Part shown: piece by piece, positions 54,368 to 62,454 of the stretch | How positions within the stretch are numbered: the stretch's first letter is position 1 | How the letters are laid out: each line of letters begins with the position of its first letter | NCBI RefSeq assembly: GCF_038725785.1 | Contig: NZ_CP109796.1 | Span: 3,906,001 to 3,970,000 of the forward strand | Origin: Termitidicoccus mucosus | Lineage (GTDB): Bacteria; Verrucomicrobiota; Verrucomicrobiia; Opitutales; Opitutaceae | Length of the DNA stretch: 64,000 bases | Direction of reading: 5' to 3' | Notes under the pieces: generated by a model | What the model saw: the letters and a program-made list of their open reading frames with translations, nothing else | The model's database searches: none | What the model was told of the DNA's origin: nothing | Translations under genes and position numbers: made by a program

Positions 54368-55786
54368 ATGAAACACATCCTCACGCCCAAGATACCGCGC
54401 GTCACCGCGTTTCCCGCCGCCCTTGCCGCGGCTTTTGCCCTGGCCTTCAGCCTCCAGCCCCCGGCCTTTTCCGCTGCCGACGCAGCCCGCCCGCCCGCCG
54501 TCAGCCTGCGCGTCGATCTCGACCGTTCCGTCCTCGCCGCGGACACCACGGAAAAAGCCATCGTGAAAATCTGCCTCGACGGTGTCCGCCTTCCGCGGCC
54601 CGAGGCGCGCCAGCCCGTCAACCTCTCCATCGTCCTCGACCGCTCCGGCTCGATGAGCGGCGAGCGCATCGAGCGCGCCAAGGAAGCCGCTGTCGAGGCC
54701 GTCTCCCGGCTCGGCCCCGACGACATCCTCTCGCTCGTCGTCTATGACAACAATGCCGACACGCTCATTCCCGCGCGGCGCGTCGGCGTCGGGCGCGAAA
54801 TCGAAGCCGTCATCCGCTCCATCCGCGCCGGCGGCAGCACCGCGCTCTATGCCGGCGTCAACCAAGGCGCCTCCGAACTCCGCAAAAACATCGAGGATCG
54901 CCGCTACGTGCACCGCATCATCCTCCTTTCCGACGGCCAGGCCAACCAGGGCCCCTCCACGCCCGACGAACTCGGACGCCTCGGCGCCGCCCTCGTCAAG
55001 GAAGGCATCTCCGTAACCACCATCGGCGTCGGCCTCGGCTACAACGAGGACCTCATGACCCGCCTCGCGCTCCGCAGCGACGGCAACACCTATTTCGCCG
55101 AGTCCGGCGCCGCGCTCCCGCGCATCTTCGCCGCGGAGCTCGGCGACGTGCTCAACGTCGTCGCCCGTCGCGCCGTCATCCTCGTCGAGTTTCCCGACGG
55201 CATCCGCCCGCTCGCCCTCGTCGGGCGCCAGGGCACCATCGACGGCCCGCGCGCCGAAATCCCGCTCGGCCAGATCTACGGCGGCCAGGAGAAATTCGCC
55301 CTCGTCGAAGTCGAGGTCAGCCCGACCCGCACCGGCGCCGAGCGCGAAATCGCCCGCGCCCGCATCACCTGCGAGGACATCGCCGCCCAGCGCACCGTCG
55401 AGCTCACCGCGCTCGGACGAGCCCGTTTTTCCGCCGACCAGTCCGCCGTCATCGCCTCGGCCAACCACCAGGTGCAGGCCGACTTCGCCGCCAACCGCAC
55501 CGCCGAGGTCAAGGACAAGGCCATCGAACTCATCGACGCCGGCAAGCAGTTCGAAGCCGCGAAACTCCTGCGCTCGAACTCAACATATATGGATAACTAT
55601 GGCAAAAATTACGACAATCGCGCCGTCATCGAATTATCCGCCAAAAACGACGCCGAGGCCGAGATTGTGGAGTTAAGCCAGTTCTCCGTCGAAACCCGCA
55701 AACAATTCCGCACCGACAACGCAAACACCGTGAACCAGCAAAACACCTCCTCCTCCAGCGTCGCGCCTTCAAAGAAAAAGAAGTGA
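54368..55786 (+). CDS. Exported von Willebrand factor A domain protein
   Basis: 472-residue protein with a signal peptide (ALAAAFALAFSLQPPAFSAA). The vWA domain, about residues 80-260, carries the MIDAS motif VLDRSGSMSGERIERAKEA, the Thr in GGSTALYAGVNQGA and the Asp in IILLSDGQANQG, so a divalent metal site is likely. The second part is beta-rich (RAVILVEFPDGIRPLALVGRQ, LVEVEVSPTRTGAERE) and then helical (AVIASANHQVQADFAANRTAEVKDKAIELIDAGKQFEAAKLL), as in Ca-activated chloride-channel-like proteins. The tail is Ser/Lys-rich. ATG at 54368 is chosen, with the signal at its start. Confidence 0.88.
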   Translation: MKHILTPKIPRVTAFPAALAAAFALAFSLQPPAFSAADAARPPAVSLRVDLDRSVLAADTTEKAIVKICLDGVRLPRPEARQPVNLSIVLDRSGSMSGERIERAKEAAVEAVSRLGPDDILSLVVYDNNADTLIPARRVGVGREIEAVIRSIRAGGSTALYAGVNQGASELRKNIEDRRYVHRIILLSDGQANQGPSTPDELGRLGAALVKEGISVTTIGVGLGYNEDLMTRLALRSDGNTYFAESGAALPRIFAAELGDVLNVVARRAVILVEFPDGIRPLALVGRQGTIDGPRAEIPLGQIYGGQEKFALVEVEVSPTRTGAEREIARARITCEDIAAQRTVELTALGRARFSADQSAVIASANHQVQADFAANRTAEVKDKAIELIDAGKQFEAAKLLRSNSTYMDNYGKNYDNRAVIELSAKNDAEAEIVELSQFSVETRKQFRTDNANTVNQQNTSSSSVAPSKKKK

Positions 55787-55809
55787 CGCCCCGCGCAAAA
55801 CGCGAATTC

Positions 55810-55934
55810 GTAGGGCCTGACCTTGTGTCAGGCCGCGAGCGTGAAGCCCGGCGGCGAATGGCTTGATGCATGGAGCGTTTTCGCCATTCGCAGCTCCCCA
55901 TCATTTCGCGGCCCGACGCAAGGTCGGGCCCTAC
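55810..55934. repeat. GTAGGGCCTGACC inverted repeat
   Basis: GTAGGGCCTGACCTTGTGTCAGG... and ...CGACGCAAGGTCGGGCCCTAC pair, with an inner GCGAATGGC/GCCATTCGC stem. In the 55787-56120 gap; the rest has GAAACATCG/CGATGTTTC near 55947 and 56031 and a TTCGCGG-like stretch, no gene. Confidence 0.75.
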
Positions 55935-56120
55935 GGGACCGCGTGAAGAAACATCGTTGGGCGCATGCATCAATTGTGTCCGTAATCCGGCATAAATTTC
56001 ACCCACGCGCCCTGCCCGTGCCTTCACCGCCGATGTTTCCAGCATGACCCAAAATTCTTCCTTTGCCTCCTTCGTGTTCATCGCGGTTACTTGCGGCAAC
56101 TTCCCGCCTCCGCCGGCCTC

Positions 56121-58292
56121 ATGATCTCCGTTTCCCGACGCGTGCTGCTTTACTGGCTCCTCCTGCTCGTCCCCACGCTCATCGTGGGCGCGGGGGCGTT
56201 CTGGCTCGTGCAGCGCGAGGAAGTCCGCATCAACGAACGCCAGCGCTCCGCCGACACCACCCGCCGCGCCGCCATCGAGGCGCGCACCCGCCTCATCGCC
56301 GAGAACATCGAGGTCATCGTCAGCGACGTGCAGGCCGGCCTCATGGCCACGCTCAACGACGCGCCCGACACCAGCCCCGCCGCGTTCCTCTCCGAGTGGC
56401 GCCGCGCCAATCCGCTCGTGCACGACACCTTCCAGGCCAGCGGCGCCGGGCGGCTCCTCTGGGGCCGCGCCTCCGACGCCACCCTCGCCTGGCTCGCCAC
56501 CTCCCCGTGGCGCGAGCCCGCGCACCACCCCGCCGCCGCCTCCACCGACGAAGAACTCGCGCGCGCCAACGACTTTCTCCTGGACACACCGCCGGACATC
56601 GCGGCCTCCCGCCAGCGCGACCAGCGCGCGCCCGCCGCCAATGTCGGCAATTTCAGCATCGCCCGGCAGGAACTCCAGCAGGTCGCCAAGGTGCAAAACC
56701 GCGCCGACTACCCGCTCTCTGCCAACGCCGGCGCGCCTCCCTCCTCAAAAATCGCCGATGCCCGCCACGGGAGCGCGGGCATTCCTGCCCGCGTCCCTGC
56801 GTCCGCCACCCTCGACGCCGAAATCGCCGCCGCCGCCGGCGGGATTCCGGCTCGCGCCGCCGAACTTTCGCTTGATGAAGCTTCCTCTTCCATCGCCGAA
56901 CGGCGCGGCAGTGCCCAATCCGAAATCGAAAATCCAAAATCGAAAATCACCCGCCCCGCCCCCGAACGCACCGGCTGGACTCCGTGGCGCGACGCCTCGG
57001 GCACGCCGCACCTTCACGGCTGGAGGCTCTGCGTCAACGGCACCGTGCTCGTCGTGGAGATCGACCTCGACGCCATCGCCACCCGCCTCCGCGACGTGCT
57101 CCCGGTCAACATCGAGTCCGACGAGGCCTACGCCATCGGCGAAATCGGCCACCCGCCCACGCACACCGTGGGGCGCATCGAGGACGCGCCTGCTAAATCC
57201 TCGTCCGCCAAAACCGCGCGCAAGCCCGCCATCACGCTGCCCATCTCCGCCAGCCTCCTTCCCGGTTGGGCCGTCGCCGGCTACGCTGCGCCCGCTGCCG
57301 CGTCCAACGGTGGGCGCGCCTTTTTCCTCCTCGGCACGCTCCTCGTCGCCACCTTTGTCATCGCCATCCTCGCCGGCGGCGCGCTCCTCGTGCGCCAGGC
57401 CCGCCTCAGTGCCGCCGAGTCCGCGCAAAAAACCTCCTTCGTCGCCAACGTCTCCCACGAACTCAAAACCCCGCTCACCACCATCCGCCTCTACGCCGAG
57501 CTGCTCGAGCAGGGCCGCGTGCGCGACGACGCACGGCGCGCCGGTTACCTCCAGACCATCAGCCGCGAAACCCAACGCCTCGCCCGCCTCGTCAACAACG
57601 TCCTCGATTTTTCGCGCCTTGAGCAGGGCCGCAAAAAACTCGACCTCGCGCCGCACGACCTCCGCGAGGAAATCGCCCGCATCCTCGACCGCCACGCGCC
57701 GCGCGTCGCCGAGGCCGGGCTGCGCCTTGACCTGATGCGCCCCGACGCGCCCTGTGTCGTCACGACCGACCTCGACGCGGTTGAACAAATCGTCATCAAC
57801 CTCCTCGACAACGCCTGCAAATACGCCGCCGCCGGCGGCGAAGTCGCGGTGGCGCTAATGGACAGTGACGCGGGCGACCCGCCCATGCCACAAACCCCGC
57901 GTAATCCACACGAGCAGACAGCCTGTGCCCCTTTCAGGAGCGCGGGCAGGGCGGACTGCCGGCCTTCGGCCTCGAAACCTGCCCGCGACATCGCGGACAA
58001 GAATGTCCGCGCTCCTGTTCATGGACAGGCAGCCCGCGCCGCCGTGTCCGTCATCGTCTCCGACCGCGGCCCCGGCATCCCGCCCTCGCACCACGCGCTC
58101 ATTTTCGAGAAATTCCACCGCGTGGACGACACCCTGACCGCCGCGCAAGGCGGCGCGGGGCTCGGCCTGAGCATCGCCCGCCAGCTTGCCCGCGCCCTCG
58201 GCGGCGAGCTGGCCTATTCGCCCCGCGAGGGCGGCGGCAGCCACTTCACGCTCACGCTGCCCTGCCGGACGGCGCGGGCCGATGAAGCATGA
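56121..58292 (+). CDS. Sensor histidine kinase with repeat-derived insertions
   Basis: Membrane sensor kinase, 723 residues. Helix 1 at about 8-30 (LLYWLLLLVPTLIVGAGAFWLV), a long sensor region to about 400, helix 2 (FFLLGTLLVATFVIAILAGGALLV). The H-box FVANVSHELKTPLTTIRLY has His near 446; N-box QIVINLLDNACKYAAAGG near 557-573; G1 VSDRGPGIPP near 648; G2 GAGLGLSIARQLARALGG. Between N and G1 boxes lie about 50 extra residues (APFRSAGRADCRPSASKPAR and flanks) encoded by a palindromic repeat. The sensor region also has repeat-like stretches at 56757-56800 and 56915-56955. The core catalytic residues remain. The response regulator follows 46 bases downstream. Confidence 0.9.
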   Translation: MISVSRRVLLYWLLLLVPTLIVGAGAFWLVQREEVRINERQRSADTTRRAAIEARTRLIAENIEVIVSDVQAGLMATLNDAPDTSPAAFLSEWRRANPLVHDTFQASGAGRLLWGRASDATLAWLATSPWREPAHHPAAASTDEELARANDFLLDTPPDIAASRQRDQRAPAANVGNFSIARQELQQVAKVQNRADYPLSANAGAPPSSKIADARHGSAGIPARVPASATLDAEIAAAAGGIPARAAELSLDEASSSIAERRGSAQSEIENPKSKITRPAPERTGWTPWRDASGTPHLHGWRLCVNGTVLVVEIDLDAIATRLRDVLPVNIESDEAYAIGEIGHPPTHTVGRIEDAPAKSSSAKTARKPAITLPISASLLPGWAVAGYAAPAAASNGGRAFFLLGTLLVATFVIAILAGGALLVRQARLSAAESAQKTSFVANVSHELKTPLTTIRLYAELLEQGRVRDDARRAGYLQTISRETQRLARLVNNVLDFSRLEQGRKKLDLAPHDLREEIARILDRHAPRVAEAGLRLDLMRPDAPCVVTTDLDAVEQIVINLLDNACKYAAAGGEVAVALMDSDAGDPPMPQTPRNPHEQTACAPFRSAGRADCRPSASKPARDIADKNVRAPVHGQAARAAVSVIVSDRGPGIPPSHHALIFEKFHRVDDTLTAAQGGAGLGLSIARQLARALGGELAYSPREGGGSHFTLTLPCRTARADEA
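56757..56955. repeat. Repeat-like segments within the sensor region of the histidine kinase
   Basis: GCGCGGGCATTCCTGCCCGCG (56777-56797) is a palindrome; further on, AATCCGAAATCGAAAATCCAAAATCG tandem-like motifs encode SEIENPKSKI. Both are low-complexity and in frame. Related AATCC-type motifs occur in uvrA. Confidence 0.55.
57925..58035. repeat. Palindromic repeat inserted in the kinase ATPase domain
   Basis: AGGAGCGCGGGCAGGGCGGA and TGTCCGCGCTCCT are outer complements; inside, GCCGGCCTTCGGC is a hairpin and CCTCGAAACCTGCC matches the gltB insertion at 63865-63885. The segment keeps the frame and separates the N-box and G1 box. Confidence 0.75.
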
Positions 58293-58338
58293 AAAAACGA
58301 AAGGCCTTTTCCACCTTGCCCATCAGCGAAGCGTTAAC

Positions 58339-59079
<741 letters not shown>

Positions 59080-59114
59080 GCGCACCACCGCCGGACGCGC
59101 CTTCGCGCGTCCTT

Positions 59115-59242
59115 ATATCAATCCCGAACCATTTTTCACCCTTTCGGTAGGGCGAGGCGTCCCCGCCGAGCCGTTGCTGGCCTCCGGCTCGGCGGGGACG
59201 CCTCGCCCTACCGAAAGGGTGATTTTCATTGGAAATTGGTAT
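59115..59242. repeat. Palindromic element with ATACCA termini, copy 7
   Basis: A 36-bp perfect stem (59138-59173 with 59185-59220, ACCCTTTCGGTAGGGCGAGG...) with loop TTGCTGGCCTC. Its right end AAATTGGTAT finishes on the last base of the sod stop codon; the left end ATATCAATCCC is degenerate. The stem closely matches 13734-13810. Confidence 0.9.
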
Positions 59243-60021
59243 TATGCCTTCATCGCGGCGGCGTATGATTTTTCGGCAAAGGGCCAGTTGACGACGTTCC
59301 ACCAAGCCGCGATGTAGTCGGCGCGCCGATTCTGGTATTTGAGATAATATGCGTGCTCCCACACATCCAGCCCGACGACGGGAACGTCGCCCGTGAGGAA
59401 CGGCGAGTCCTGGTTCGCGGTGGACGTGATCGCGAGTTTTCCCTTGCTCGCGACCAGCCACGCCCAGCCGCTGCCGAAGCGTTTCATGGCGGTGTCGGCA
59501 AACTGCGTCTTGAACGCCTCGAAACTCCCGAACGCCCCGGCGATGGCGGCGCCCAAGGCGCCGGACGGCGCGCCGCCCGCGTGCGGCGCGAGGCTTTGCC
59601 AGAAAAACGTGTGGTTCGCGTGGCCTCCGACGTTGTTGCGCAGCGCGGCGCGGATCGCCTCCGGCGCGCCGTCGAGCCGCGCGAGCAATTCCTCCGCGCC
59701 CAGGCTCGCCAGCGCGGGCTGGTCCGCGAGCGCCTTGTTGGCGTTGGCGATGTAGGCCTGATGATGCTTCGTGTAGTGAATCTCCATCGTGCGTCCGTCG
59801 ATGTGCGGCTCGAGCGCGTCAAACGCATAGGGCAGTTTCGGCAGGGCAAACGGCCCGGCAGGCGGGACCGCCGGAGCCACCCCGGCGGAAGCGGGATCGG
59901 CGGAAAGCGCGCGGCCGGAAAACAGGCCGAGGCCGAGCAACGCGGCCGTGCCGCCGAGGGTCTTGAGGGCGTCGCGACGCGACACGCGCGGCGACAGCGG
60001 GAGGGAGGAGTCGGGTTTCAT
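59242..60021 (-). CDS. Tat-exported Fe/Mn superoxide dismutase
   Basis: Superoxide dismutase of the Fe/Mn family, 259 residues. The N-terminus has a twin-arginine type signal ([28 protein letters not shown]), so export in folded form is predicted. The enzyme part starts [16 protein letters not shown]; metal ligands are His in [11 protein letters not shown], His in [12 protein letters not shown], Asp and His in [24 protein letters not shown] and TANQDSPF favour the manganese type. It ends with [18 protein letters not shown]. It faces the response regulator gene across a palindromic element and is divergent from the small membrane protein gene. Confidence 0.93.
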   Translation of the reverse strand: MKPDSSLPLSPRVSRRDALKTLGGTAALLGLGLFSGRALSADPASAGVAPAVPPAGPFALPKLPYAFDALEPHIDGRTMEIHYTKHHQAYIANANKALADQPALASLGAEELLARLDGAPEAIRAALRNNVGGHANHTFFWQSLAPHAGGAPSGALGAAIAGAFGSFEAFKTQFADTAMKRFGSGWAWLVASKGKLAITSTANQDSPFLTGDVPVVGLDVWEHAYYLKYQNRRADYIAAWWNVVNWPFAEKSYAAAMKA

Positions 60022-60237
60022 GTGTATCAAAAAAGCAGATAAGACGTGAAGCGCAACTGATGGATGCAATAAGTGCCCGGCGGTTCCATTTTTGGAAGCG
60101 ACGCGGGCCGCCGCCGCCGGAACCTGCCCGCCCGGCGGCATCAGGCCCAAGGCGAATCCGGGCCATGCGTAGAACGCATAACGGCGGATGCGCCCGTGCA
60201 TTATGCGAAAGCCCGTCCGTGTGCTACTGTTGCCGGC

Positions 60238-60537
60238 ATGAAAATTTCCGCCCGTGTTGCAAAAGCCCTCCGCCTCGCCGCCGCCGTGGTGCTGCTCTCT
60301 GCCGCCGGTGGCTGGCTCGCGGGCGGGGCGCATCGCGGATGGACGGCGACGAGCGTCGTGGAAATGCAGCACGACGAAATCACCGGCATCGAGTTTCCCG
60401 TGCGCAAGGCCGCGTTTGTGCCCGGCGTGGAATTTCCCGCCGCGGGCGGTGCCCTCGCGCTGGCCCTGCTCGCGCTGAGTTTTCTGCCCCGCCGTTCCGC
60501 CGCCACCACGGGAAGCGCGCACGCCGCCCGGGCCTGA
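60238..60537 (+). CDS. Small two-helix membrane protein
   Basis: 99-residue protein that I do not recognise. Two hydrophobic segments, about 8-28 ([21 protein letters not shown]) and 70-87 ([17 protein letters not shown]), flank a soluble stretch with [24 protein letters not shown]. The termini are probably cytosolic and the middle periplasmic. ATG at 60238 follows a weak GCCGGC context. It is 43 bases upstream of the YceI-like gene on the same strand and may share its transcript. Confidence 0.6.
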   Translation: MKISARVAKALRLAAAVVLLSAAGGWLAGGAHRGWTATSVVEMQHDEITGIEFPVRKAAFVPGVEFPAAGGALALALLALSFLPRRSAATTGSAHAARA

Positions 60538-60580
60538 GTCCTCTTTTCCCTCCAACCAGAAACCAACACAACCCGCTCCC

Positions 60581-61213
60581 ATGAAAAGCAATGCAATCCG
60601 CTCCCTTCTCTTAACCGCAGCGACGCTCGGCGCCGCCGCCCTGTCCGCGAACGCCGCGTCCCTGAGCTACGATTTCAAGGACCCGAAAGGCGTCAACAAC
60701 GTGCAGTTCAAACTCGACGCGCCGCTCGAATCCATCACCGGCACGGCGACCGGCATCAGCGGCGAGGTCACCTTTGATCCGGCCCGGCCCGGCGCGACGA
60801 CCGGGCGCATCGTGCTGGCCGCCTCCTCGCTCACCGTCGGCAATCCCATGATGGGCGAGCACCTGCACAGCGCGGGCTGGCTCGACGTGAAACAGTTTCC
60901 CGAGATCGTCTTCGAAGCCGTCTCGCTCGCCAACGTGCGCACGCAGGGCGCGCAGACTCTCGCCGACGTGTCGGGCAGGCTCACGCTCAAAGGCGTGACG
61001 AAAGACGTGACCGTGCCGGTTTCCCTCACCCATCTCCCCGACAAACTCGGCGCGCGCCTCGGCGACCCGAACCTGAAAGGCGACCTTCTCGTGCTGCGCG
61101 CGACCTTCGAGATCAACCGCGGCGACTATAACATTCAACCGGGCCAGAACACCGACAAGGTGGCCGAGACCATCCACCTCTCGCTCAGCATCGCCGGCGC
61201 GGCGAAGAAGTAA
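60581..61213 (+). CDS. YceI family periplasmic protein
   Basis: Secreted lipocalin-like protein of the YceI family, 210 residues; relatives bind isoprenoid or other lipids and respond to acid or osmotic stress. A signal peptide ([17 protein letters not shown]) precedes [20 protein letters not shown]. Typical segments are [47 protein letters not shown] and [20 protein letters not shown], then [17 protein letters not shown]. The ligand is unknown. Together with the superoxide dismutase it may be part of a stress-defence neighbourhood. Confidence 0.92.
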   Translation: MKSNAIRSLLLTAATLGAAALSANAASLSYDFKDPKGVNNVQFKLDAPLESITGTATGISGEVTFDPARPGATTGRIVLAASSLTVGNPMMGEHLHSAGWLDVKQFPEIVFEAVSLANVRTQGAQTLADVSGRLTLKGVTKDVTVPVSLTHLPDKLGARLGDPNLKGDLLVLRATFEINRGDYNIQPGQNTDKVAETIHLSLSIAGAAKK

Positions 61214-61325
61214 CCCGGGCATTGCACATGTCTTTCCTGCGCGAAATCCATGCCGGGGAGGCATGGGCTTCGCCCGCAGCAAGGACGCGGCAGCGCGCAG
61301 CGCAGGCAGGGAAGCCTTATAGGAC

Positions 61326-61410
61326 ACTGGCCAAGACCGGCGCAGTTCTATAACGAAGCCGGTCTTGGCCAGTGGTTCGGGGAGGGGCGGACGGCCGTCC
61401 GCCCCTCCCC
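61326..61410. repeat. Two palindromes upstream of the IS110 remnant
   Basis: ACTGGCCAAGACCGGC (61326-61341) pairs with 61358-61373, and GGGGAGGGGCGGACG (61379 on) is the start of a 32-base perfect palindrome ending at 61410. With a decayed R2 copy near 61260-61316 they fill much of the 61214-61546 gap. The remaining 61411-61546 is leader of the IS110 gene. Confidence 0.7.
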
Positions 61411-61546
61411 TGTCCGCCGAAAGTCTGATGGGATGCCATGAGCCCTTGAGCTCGCAGCGCAGCGACAGACCCGGCGGGCACCGCTGGCAGCAACTCGAAC
61501 CGTTGTCTGCGCCCTTGAGCGCGTCTCGATAAGAAGGAGTCCTGCC

Positions 61547-62236
61547 ATGCCAAACCAATATAAACACATCGGCGTTGATCTCGCCAAGTCCAGTTTCGTC
61601 GCGGACCTGCCCAAGGGCGTGACGAGCTTCGCGCAGAGCCCTGCGGGCCTGCTGCGTTTCCTCTCGCAGTTGCCCGCCCGCGCGTGGGTCGTCTGCGAGG
61701 CCACCGGCGGTTACGAAAGAGCCCTCGCGCGCGCCTGCCACCAGGCTGGCGTGCGCGTGAGCGTGGTCAACCCCAGGCGCGTGCGCGAGTTCGCCAAGTC
61801 CCAGGGCATCCTGGCCAAGACCGACCGCATCGACACCGGCCTGCCCCTGCTCGAAAGCCTGGCCGCCGCGCGCCGCGCCCTGCTGGAGCAGCACATCAAG
61901 CAGATCGACGCCGAGATGGAACGCGTGATCGCCGCCGACCTGCTCGGCGTCGCACCCCTCCCCAACCAAAGCGGCTCCGCTGACAAACCCCGCCATATCG
62001 CAGGCGGCCGCCACCGCCTCAGAAAAATCCTCTACATGGCCGCACTGAGCGCCGCCCGCCATAACCCGCTCCTCAGCGCCCTCTACCGCCGGCTCCGCGA
62101 AAAAGGCAAACCCGTCAAAGTCGCCCTCTCCGCCCTCATGCGCAAACTCATCGAACTGCTCAATCTTCTCCTCAAATATCCTAATTTTTCTTGCGCGTTG
62201 ATCACCGTTGCTTATAGCCATAATAAAAAAATTTGA
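61547..62236 (+). mobile_element. IS110 family transposase, internally deleted
   Basis: Remnant of an IS110-type transposase, 229 residues against roughly 330 in intact members. The RuvC-like start is present (IGVDLAKSSFVADLP, ARAWVVCEATGGYERALAR, VVNPRRVREFAKSQGILAKTDRID). After that, LPLLESLAAARRALLEQHIKQIDAEMERV follows with part of the middle missing, and the C-terminal Transposase_20 region is entered abruptly at LLGVAPLPNQSGSADKPRHIAGGRHRLRKILYM. At least two in-frame deletions are inferred, one removing the segment before the helix-hairpin region. RBS AAGGAG precedes ATG 61547. It is probably inactive. No terminal repeats are expected for IS110. Confidence 0.8.
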
Positions 62237-62454
62237 TGGCAGGTCGGCCCAATGGCCTGTTTCCTGCATGTTGCCTGATCCATAAACCCGGCGGCATGGC
62301 CCGCCGTCCGGCAGGATCTGTTTCTGCGCAAGGATTTGATAAATAGATTATTGTGAGATAAATTACGAGGATGAAACCGCCGTCAACCGGCTGGTTCACA
62401 ACAGATTAAACCTGTTTGCCATTCCAACCCGACAGACCTGTCCCAACGCCGCCC

